Position numbers and translations under genes: made by a program. From Caulobacter sp. RHG1 (GTDB lineage: Bacteria; Pseudomonadota; Alphaproteobacteria; Caulobacterales; Caulobacteraceae), in NCBI RefSeq assembly GCF_013181195.1, contig NZ_SMZP01000004.1, positions 124,001 through 188,000 on the forward strand: DNA of 64,000 nt, given 5' to 3'. The notes under the pieces were generated by a model, which saw only the letters and a program-made list of their open reading frames with translations, had not been told where the DNA came from and did no database searches. Within the stretch, counting starts at the first letter, position 1. The number at the start of each line of letters is the position of its first letter. Below, one piece after another: positions 58,712 through 64,000 of this stretch.

Positions 58712-59232
58712 GCGCCGCTCGCCGCGTCGAGATCGCCGCCCGGGCTCGCGCCCTGAGCGGCGCGGACCTGGGGCCGCGGGCCCGGCGGCTGGCCGAGCGC
58801 CTCAATGCTCCGGCTCAGCTTGCCTTCGCCGAGATTGCCGCTGCGCCGGACTGGGTACTGTGGCCGGAGGCGGCGCGGCAGGATCTCGCCCGCGCGGCCG
58901 GCGTCGCGGCCTGTGCGCCGAAACTGCGGTGGACCATCGACGGCAAGGCGCTGCGGATCTTCGCCCAGACGATTGGCGCCGACCGTCTCGACGCCCTGCT
59001 GGCCGCGCCGGCCTTGGGCGAGATCGATGCGGTCGAGACCTTGCCCGACACCGCCGAGGCCCTGACCGCTCTGGGCGCGGCCGCGCTGCGCGCAGACGCA
59101 GAGGGACCAGCCCTGGCCAGCCGCCTCGCTGCGCTGCTTCCCGGCGCCGACCTCACGATCGACCCCGCCGCCGGCCGCGCCGCCGCGGCCCAGGCCCGGC
59201 AATGGCTGGCCACCCAGGAGACCTCCGCATGA
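58708..59232 (+). CDS. sctK: T3SS cytoplasmic accessory protein SctK
   Basis: The 174-residue soluble helical protein lies between sctJ and sctL, coupled to both by ATGA overlaps. In related systems this position holds SctK, which links the sorting platform to the SctD ring. Sequence support is weak: an APDWVLWPEAARQDLARAAGV segment recalls the SctK L-P motif. The assignment rests mainly on gene order. Confidence 0.7.
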   Translation: MSAARRVEIAARARALSGADLGPRARRLAERLNAPAQLAFAEIAAAPDWVLWPEAARQDLARAAGVAACAPKLRWTIDGKALRIFAQTIGADRLDALLAAPALGEIDAVETLPDTAEALTALGAAALRADAEGPALASRLAALLPGADLTIDPAAGRAAAAQARQWLATQETSA

Positions 59233-59828
59233 GCTACGTCCTGCTGGCCAGCGCCCCGACGGCGGCCCTGCTGAGCGACCAGGCGGTCATTCCGGCCAAG
59301 GACGTTGGGCGCCTGGAGACCGCCGCCGAACTGGTCGAGACCCTGGAGGCGCATCGCGACGCCGTCGCTCGCCATGCTCGCGCCGAAGGCTTCGAGGCTG
59401 GCCGCGCCGAGGGCCTGGACCAGGCCGCTCGCCACGTCGCCGAGACCCTGGCCGAGATGCACCGCGTGCTGGACGCCGAGCGCGCCCGCCTGCGCGGTCA
59501 GGCCGCGACCCTGGCGCTGGACATCGTCCGCCGCATTGCCGTCGATCTCGGCCCCGACGCCACGCTCGCCGCCCTGGCCGAACGGGCCGTGCGCGACCTG
59601 CTGCCCCAGGAGCCGATCCGCGTCCGCGTGGCCGCCGAGCGGGTGGGGGCGGTGTCCGCGCGGCTGTGGCCGATCCACGAGCGGGTCGAGGTTGCCGCCG
59701 AGCCGGGCCTTTCTCCCGACGCGTGCCTGATCGACACGCCCTCGGGCCATGTCCGCGCCGGGCTGGACGTCCAGCTGGCGGCGCTGGAAGCGGTGTTCGC
59801 GCGGGTCGAGACCGAGGCCGCCGCATGA
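59229..59828 (+). CDS. sctL: T3SS stator protein SctL
   Basis: The start at 59229 overlaps the sctK stop. The 199-residue protein shows the SctL/FliH pattern: a variable start, then VIPAKDVGRLETAAELVETLEAHRDAVARHARAEGFEAGRAEGLDQA with the A-x-x-x-G repeat, a coiled coil, and a C-terminal domain (LALDIVRRIAVDLGPDATLAALAERAVRDLLPQEPIRVRVAAE). It regulates the SctN ATPase and connects it to the sorting platform. Confidence 0.88.
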   Translation: MSYVLLASAPTAALLSDQAVIPAKDVGRLETAAELVETLEAHRDAVARHARAEGFEAGRAEGLDQAARHVAETLAEMHRVLDAERARLRGQAATLALDIVRRIAVDLGPDATLAALAERAVRDLLPQEPIRVRVAAERVGAVSARLWPIHERVEVAAEPGLSPDACLIDTPSGHVRAGLDVQLAALEAVFARVETEAAA

Positions 59829-61144
59829 CCGTGGAAACGCCCGACCTTCTGCAGGCCGCCCTGCGCCGCACCCGCACCGTCGAGCGCCGCGGCCGCGTGG
59901 CCCAGGCCTTCGGCACCACGATCCGCGCCACCGGCCTGGACGTGCGCATCGGCCAGGAGTGCGAGATCCTCGACCCCGCCGGCGGCGCGGCGATCAAGGC
60001 CCAGGTCGTGGGCCTGCAGGACGGCGCAGCGATCCTCACCCCGATGGCTAGCCTGGACGGTTTGTCGGTCGAGGCCGAGGTCGTGGCCGGTCCCAGTCGC
60101 GGCGAGATCGCGGTCGGCGACGGTCTGCTGGGCCGGGTCATCGACGCTCATGGCAATCCTCTCGACGACCTGGGGCCGATCGTCGGGACCTCGCGCCTGT
60201 TCCCCGTTTTTGCCGATGCGCCCAATCCCCTCCAGCGGCCGCCGATCGACGCGACCTTCGCCACCGGTGTCCGGGCCGTCGACACGATGCTGACCACCGG
60301 CGTCGGTCAACGGGTTGGGGTGTTCGCCATGGCCGGCGGCGGCAAGTCGACCTTGCTGGGCATGTTCGCCCGCCACGCCCGCTCGGACGTCAATGTCATC
60401 GCCCTGATCGGCGAACGCGGTCGCGAGGTGCGCGAGTTCCTGGACGACAGCCTGGGTCCGGAGGGGCTGGCCCGCTCGGTGGTCATCGTCTCGACCTCCG
60501 ACCGGCCGGCCATGGAGCGGGTGCGGGCCGCCCACATCGCCACCGCCATCGCCGAGGGGTTCCGCAGCCAGGGCCGCAAGGTCATGCTGCAGATGGACAG
60601 CGTCACCCGCTTCGCCCGCGCCCTGCGCGAGATCGGCCTGTCGGTCGGCGAGCCGGCCGTGCGCCGGGGCTTTCCGCCGTCGGTCTTTGCCGAGCTGCCG
60701 CGCCTGTTCGAACGGGCCGGTTCCGCGCCCGGCGGTGGCGCGATCACCGCCTTCTACACCGTGCTGGTCGAGGACGAGGACGGCGGCGACCCGGTCGGCG
60801 AGGAAGTCCGCTCGATCCTGGACGGCCACATCTATCTGTCGCGCAAGCTGGGCCAGGCCGGCCACTATCCGGCTATCGACATCCCCGCGAGCCTCAGCCG
60901 CCTCTATCCGCGCCTGGTGAGCCCGGCCCGGCAGGCCGCCGCCATGAAGGTTCGCGCCTGGATGGCCAAATATGCCGAGGTCGAGTTCCTGCTCCGCATC
61001 GGCGAGTACAAGCCCGGCGGCGATCCGCAGGCCGACGAGGCTATCGCCGCGTGGCCGGCCATCAACGCCCTGCTGCGCCAGACGCCCCACGACCGCGTCA
61101 GCCTCGACGAGGCCTGGGCCGCGCTGGAGGCCCTGGCCGCATGA
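59825..61144 (+). CDS. sctN: T3SS ATPase SctN
   Basis: The start at 59825 overlaps the sctL stop (ATGA). The 439-residue ATPase has Walker A at residues 168-175 (AMAGGGKS, less common than the usual AGSGVGKS but still fitting the P-loop rule), the NPLDDLG and GERGREVREF segments, Walker B (VMLQMDSVTRFARA) and the SILDGHIYLSRKLG motif. It unfolds substrates and releases chaperones at the base of the injectisome. Confidence 0.95.
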   Translation: MTVETPDLLQAALRRTRTVERRGRVAQAFGTTIRATGLDVRIGQECEILDPAGGAAIKAQVVGLQDGAAILTPMASLDGLSVEAEVVAGPSRGEIAVGDGLLGRVIDAHGNPLDDLGPIVGTSRLFPVFADAPNPLQRPPIDATFATGVRAVDTMLTTGVGQRVGVFAMAGGGKSTLLGMFARHARSDVNVIALIGERGREVREFLDDSLGPEGLARSVVIVSTSDRPAMERVRAAHIATAIAEGFRSQGRKVMLQMDSVTRFARALREIGLSVGEPAVRRGFPPSVFAELPRLFERAGSAPGGGAITAFYTVLVEDEDGGDPVGEEVRSILDGHIYLSRKLGQAGHYPAIDIPASLSRLYPRLVSPARQAAAMKVRAWMAKYAEVEFLLRIGEYKPGGDPQADEAIAAWPAINALLRQTPHDRVSLDEAWAALEALAA

Positions 61145-61617
61145 CGCCCGCCCGCAAGATCGAAGCCCTGACCCCGGTGGTGAAGCTGCGCGAGCGGCGG
61201 CTGGACCTGGCTCGCCAGGCCGCCGCCCAGGCGCAGGAGGCGGTGGCGACCGCCGCTGGCTTGCTGGCGCGGGCCGAGGCGGCCGTGGTGAGCGCCGAGG
61301 ACGAGGCCCAGCAACTCGACGTCTGGTTCGCCGAGCAGCTGAGCGGTTCGGCCGCCGTCATCCAGGCCGGCCTAGCGCGACGCGAGACCCTGGCGGCCGC
61401 AAAGGTCCAAGCCGTGCGTGACCGCGACGCCGCCCGCGACACCCTGGACGCCGCCCGGGCGATCCTGGCTGACGCCATCGCGGTGGTCATGCGGGCCGAG
61501 GGTCGGCGCGACGCCACGCGCGACCAGCTTTCGGGCGCCCGCGTCCAGCGTCTTCTCGACCGCGAAGAGCGCGAACAGCTCGAACTCGAAGATCTGACCA
61601 GGAGGCGCGCGTGGTGA
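61141..61617 (+). CDS. sctO: T3SS stalk protein SctO
   Basis: The start at 61141 overlaps the sctN stop. The 158-residue protein is almost entirely coiled coil with Ala/Arg/Glu heptads (VVKLRERRLDLARQAAAQAQEAVATAAGLLARAEAAV, then a second helix ending LLDREEREQLELEDLTRRRAW). This is the FliJ/SctO stalk that turns in the ATPase ring. Assignment by gene order and helical pattern. Confidence 0.85.
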   Translation: MTPARKIEALTPVVKLRERRLDLARQAAAQAQEAVATAAGLLARAEAAVVSAEDEAQQLDVWFAEQLSGSAAVIQAGLARRETLAAAKVQAVRDRDAARDTLDAARAILADAIAVVMRAEGRRDATRDQLSGARVQRLLDREEREQLELEDLTRRRAW

Positions 61618-62279
61618 CCGGACGCGACATCGACACCAGCGCCGACCGCGTGCGCACGCCCAATCCCGCGCCCCGGCAGTCCAATGCGCCGATCACGCCC
61701 GACTGGCGCGGCGGCGACGACTTCTCGGCCTTTCTGCGCGCCGCCGAACCGCGCGAGCGCCAGCAGGTGAAAAGCCAGCCCAAGGCCGTCAAGCGCGAGG
61801 AAAAGGAGCGCGAAGGCGAGGGGCTGTCGGCGCTATTCGGCCCCGCGCCGGCCCAGGCCCAGGCGGCCAAGAGCGAAAGCGGCGATACCGGCGCGATCAC
61901 CGGCTTCGCGCCGACGGCTCAGGGCGGCGCGCAAGCTGAAATGGCCATCCCCGTTCCCACCGCCGGCGGCACGGCTGGCGACGTCACCGCCCTGATGGCG
62001 ACCATGGACCGGGCCTGGGCCGCGGCGATGGGCGATAAGGGCAAGACCTTGAACGTCTTCATCGAACAGGCCTCGGTCGTGGGCCTGGGCGTCAAGCGCG
62101 GGGCCGACGGCTCGCTGTCGTTGATCCTGGCCGCGCGGCCAGATGCGACGCCGGAGGTCACCAAGTCGCTGGAAGCCCTGCGCCGTCGCCTGGAAGCCCG
62201 CGGGCTGTCGCTGTCGGAGCTGCGGCTGGCGCTCGGGGACGAGGGCCTGGACCCTAAGGTCCCGGGGACGCTGGCGTGA
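61611..62279 (+). CDS. sctP: T3SS SctP-like protein (needle-length or FliK-like)
   Basis: Two adjacent GTG codons (61611 and 61614) follow an AGGAGG site; 61611 overlaps the sctO end by 7 bp. The 222-residue protein has a polar, disordered Pro/Lys/Glu/Ala-rich N-terminal part. A folded C-terminal domain of about 90 residues follows (TLNVFIEQASVVGLGVKRGADGSLSLILAARPDATPEVTKSLEALRRRLEARGLSLSELRL), like the C-terminal domain of FliK/SctP. Assignment is by position and this pattern. Confidence 0.7.
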   Translation: MVTGRDIDTSADRVRTPNPAPRQSNAPITPDWRGGDDFSAFLRAAEPRERQQVKSQPKAVKREEKEREGEGLSALFGPAPAQAQAAKSESGDTGAITGFAPTAQGGAQAEMAIPVPTAGGTAGDVTALMATMDRAWAAAMGDKGKTLNVFIEQASVVGLGVKRGADGSLSLILAARPDATPEVTKSLEALRRRLEARGLSLSELRLALGDEGLDPKVPGTLA

Positions 62280-62290
62280 GGGCTGTGGCC

Positions 62291-62926
62291 TCAGAACGCC
62301 GGCAGGCCGAAGCGGTCGCCGCGATCGGCGCGGGCGCTGCGCAGCACCGCCTCGGCGATCTGGTCGGGCGCATCGCCGGTCCGCCAGCGTTCGGCCAGGG
62401 TCTGGACCAGCCGGCGGCTACGGGCGTCGTGCAGGCCCTCGGCCGGGTCCTCGATGTCGATCAGCAGCTTGTCGGCGTAGAGGCCGGCGGCCCGGGGCGA
62501 GGCCGAGACCAGATCCAGGATGAGGGTCGCGGCGGCGCGGAACGCCTCGTCGTCCAGCCGCTCTCGAGCGACGTCGCGCACCAGCCAAACGCACAGGAAT
62601 TCCAGCGGACCCACCGGCCGCGAGGCTGTGTCCAAACGACCGGGCAGGGCGCCCCAGGCCGGTACGCGGGTCGAGGGCAGGCGAGCGGTGATCAGCGCAT
62701 GGGCCAGAGCTTCGGCGGCCAGCGCCTTGACGGCCGGCGAGCCGAAATGACCGAGGGCGGCCAGCAGCTTGGCGAAACCGGGATAGAGCGCCTCGCCGAA
62801 GCCGTCGCAGACGCGCTCCAGCACGTCGACACGGCCGTCGAGGGTGGTCTGGGCTTGAAGGCCGGCGGCCAGGGCCGCCGCGCCGCCTCGCCAGTCGGGT
62901 TCGGCTTTGAGGGCTCTCTCGGCCAC
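62291..62926 (-). CDS. Hypothetical helical protein in the T3SS locus
   Basis: Translation starts at a GTG (62926) that directly follows the TAG stop of the small upstream gene. The 211-residue protein is all-helical and Ala/Leu-rich (GRVDVLERVCDGFGEALYPGFAKLLAALGHFGSPAVKALAAEALAHALITARLPSTRVPAWGA), with a PLEFLCVWLVRDVARE segment. No signal peptide or known motif is seen. It is convergent with sctP. The helical-repeat look would fit a secretion chaperone or a sorting-platform partner; this is a guess. Confidence 0.6.
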   Translation of the reverse strand: MAERALKAEPDWRGGAAALAAGLQAQTTLDGRVDVLERVCDGFGEALYPGFAKLLAALGHFGSPAVKALAAEALAHALITARLPSTRVPAWGALPGRLDTASRPVGPLEFLCVWLVRDVARERLDDEAFRAAATLILDLVSASPRAAGLYADKLLIDIEDPAEGLHDARSRRLVQTLAERWRTGDAPDQIAEAVLRSARADRGDRFGLPAF

Positions 62927-63160
62927 CTAGAACAGGCCGTCGTGTCGCAGTTCGGTCAAGCGGTCGATGACCGTACGGGTGGCCTCGTCGGCGCCCAGGC
63001 CAGACGCGGCCAGGTCGATCGCGCCGGCTTCCGAGGCGCTGAACGCCGAGAAGTCGCCGAACGGTTCGGAGTCGCCGCGGCGCGACGCGCCCGTGTCGAG
63101 GTCGAGACGCGCGGCCCAGGCGGACGACAGGCCCTGCAGGTCGTTGCGGATCGTGCTCAT
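62927..63160 (-). CDS. Small hypothetical T3SS-associated protein
   Basis: The ATG at 63160 has AAGGAGA upstream with a spacing of 6 and gives 77 residues (MSTIRNDLQGLSSAW); the ATG at 63175 is less well placed. The protein is acidic and Ser/Ala-rich with an ATRTVIDRLTELRHDGLF end and no signal peptide. It is directly followed by the 211-residue gene without spacing. Box D lies 50-63 nt upstream, so it is probably part of the T3SS regulon. It does not look like a needle subunit. Function unknown. Confidence 0.6.
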   Translation of the reverse strand: MSTIRNDLQGLSSAWAARLDLDTGASRRGDSEPFGDFSAFSASEAGAIDLAASGLGADEATRTVIDRLTELRHDGLF

Positions 63161-63209
63161 GACGGTCTCCTTCACAGCCTAGATAAGCAAATCGGGCCGA
63201 TCGAGCCAT

Positions 63210-63223
63210 GCGGGTTTTCCCTA
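63210..63223 (-). promoter_or_regulatory. TAGGG-WWWW-CCC box D
   Basis: On the minus strand it reads TAGGGAAAACCCGC. It lies between the small gene (start 63160) and the histidine kinase gene (start 63235), only 12-25 nt before the latter. Confidence 0.5.
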
Positions 63224-63234
63224 GAGGGCCGCGC

Positions 63235-64000
63235 ATGACCCTGACTCAACGGGCAAGGCCGCTGTCCGATCCGGCCTGGACCGCCCTGGCGGCCCTGGAC
63301 CTGGCCGTGGCGGCCTTCGAGGGGGCGCCGCCGCGTCTGTCCTGGCGCAGTCCCGCCTTCGCCCGCCTGCTGCCGGCGCTGGAGGAGGGGGCCTCGCCCG
63401 GGGCGGTGCTGAGCCCGGCCTTCGACGCCGCCGCGCGCGGCGAACCGGCCTGGGTCGCCTCGCCCGAGGATGGCGCGGTGTTCGAAGCCCGCGCCTCGCG
63501 CGACGCCGACGACCGCGTCTGGCTGATGCTGACCAGCGCCGAGGAGCGCCAGGCCGCCGAGGGCCGGCGGCTGGCCGATCGCGAACGGCTGCTGCTGACC
63601 TCGCGGATGATGTCGGTCGGCGAGATGGCCTCGATGATCGCCCACGAGCTGAACCAGCCGATCGGTTCGATCGCCAATATCGTCCGCGGGCTGCGGGCTC
63701 GGGCTGCGCGCGGGGCCCTAACGCCTGAGACTCAGGACGAGGCGCTGGCCAAGGCGTCGGACCAGGCGCTCTACGCCGCCGACGTCATCCAGCGCATCCG
63801 CGGCTTCGTCGAGCAGCGCAAGCCCAAGGCCGAGCCGCTGGCCCTGGCCGGCCTGGCTCGCGCGACGCTGGACCTGCTGGACTGGGAGATCGTCCGCGAC
63901 CGGGTCCAGGCGCGTTCGGACCTGGCTGACGATCTGCCGCCGGTGCTGGGCGACGCAGTGATGGTCCAGCAGGTGCTGGTCAATATCGCCCGCAACGGCC
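63235..64000 (+). CDS. Sensor histidine kinase (FixL/TodS-like HELNQP type), truncated by the window edge
   Basis: The ATG at 63235 opens a frame of 255 codons that continues past the right edge. Residues 15-110 look like a small PAS-like sensor (WTALAALDLAVAAFEGAPPRLSWRSPAFARLLP). The phosphoacceptor region has His137 in HELNQPIGSIANIVRGLRARAARG, then VIQRIRGFVEQRKP and the start of the ATPase domain (VLGDAVMVQQVLVNIARNG, the N-box). Kinases with HELNQP usually pair with LuxR/FixJ-type response regulators. No transmembrane segment is seen, so it is likely cytoplasmic. Its position beside the T3SS genes suggests that it controls them. Confidence 0.88.
   Translation, partial: MTLTQRARPLSDPAWTALAALDLAVAAFEGAPPRLSWRSPAFARLLPALEEGASPGAVLSPAFDAAARGEPAWVASPEDGAVFEARASRDADDRVWLMLTSAEERQAAEGRRLADRERLLLTSRMMSVGEMASMIAHELNQPIGSIANIVRGLRARAARGALTPETQDEALAKASDQALYAADVIQRIRGFVEQRKPKAEPLALAGLARATLDLLDWEIVRDRVQARSDLADDLPPVLGDAVMVQQVLVNIARNG

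Noticed and set aside
62927-63160. The 77-residue protein as needle subunit SctF
   Set aside because: It lacks the two-helix hairpin with the central Pro-containing turn expected of needle proteins and lies outside the sctD-I-J cluster.

Overview
The window is high-GC alphaproteobacterial chromosome, most likely from the genus Caulobacter or a close relative. The evidence is the extreme third-position G/C bias, the abundance of TonB-dependent receptors (five here), a FecI/FecR/receptor unit, an aromatic-acid efflux set and a pectate lyase. I cannot name the species from sequence alone. No tRNA, rRNA, insertion sequence or CRISPR array was seen.

Region by region. (1) 1-427: a cysteine-rich protein cut by the left edge, with a Fur-like box behind it. 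(2) 576-5085: a divergent envelope-stress island resembling the E. coli yjfI-yjfC and ygiB-ygiC sets. It holds DUF2491, DUF350 and DUF1190 proteins on the minus strand, and a DUF2170 protein with an extra N-terminal DNA-binding-like segment, PspA and a glutathionylspermidine-synthase-like ligase on the plus strand. (3) 5098-9152: pectate lyase, CutC, a glycosylasparaginase-type hydrolase and a dienelactone hydrolase. (4) 9295-14324: a MarR-controlled efflux operon (FUSC, DUF1656, HlyD, NodT lipoprotein) with a striking tandem operator, followed by a DedA protein. (5) 15257-33953: an iron-acquisition region. It has two paralogous FepA-like receptors, each with a YncE-like beta-propeller, a Fe-siderophore ABC transporter (binding protein, permease, ATPase), a Fes/IroE-like esterase, a LysR regulator, an MFS exporter, a third receptor with PepSY/DUF3649/DUF3325 partners and an AraC regulator. 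Similar Fur-like boxes lie in front of the key units. (6) 33950-38443: ECF sigma factor, FecR and STN-containing receptor. (7) 38742-45214: a small HU-like protein, a GH3 glycosidase and a large carbohydrate-type receptor, preceded by repeated ACCGGTAAC elements. (8) 45756-64000: most of a non-flagellar type III secretion system (T3SS).

The T3SS locus encodes SctU, SctV, SctC, SctD, a needle candidate, an inner-rod candidate, SctJ, SctK, SctL, SctN, SctO and SctP, together with a dedicated lytic transglycosylase. Several small or serine-rich likely substrates lie to the left, and a HELNQP-type sensor kinase is cut by the right edge. SctQ, SctR, SctS, SctT and an obvious translocon are not in the window and may lie beyond position 64000. 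Two things stand out. A clear FliO-type protein, normally flagellar, is translationally coupled to SctU. A palindromic box, TAGGG-WWWW-CCC, recurs at five places beside T3SS transcription units, in two of them with the upstream gene's TAG stop codon inside the box. The adjacent kinase makes a LuxR/NarL-type response regulator a plausible reader of that box.

All gene identities come from reading protein sequence and motif patterns without database searches.
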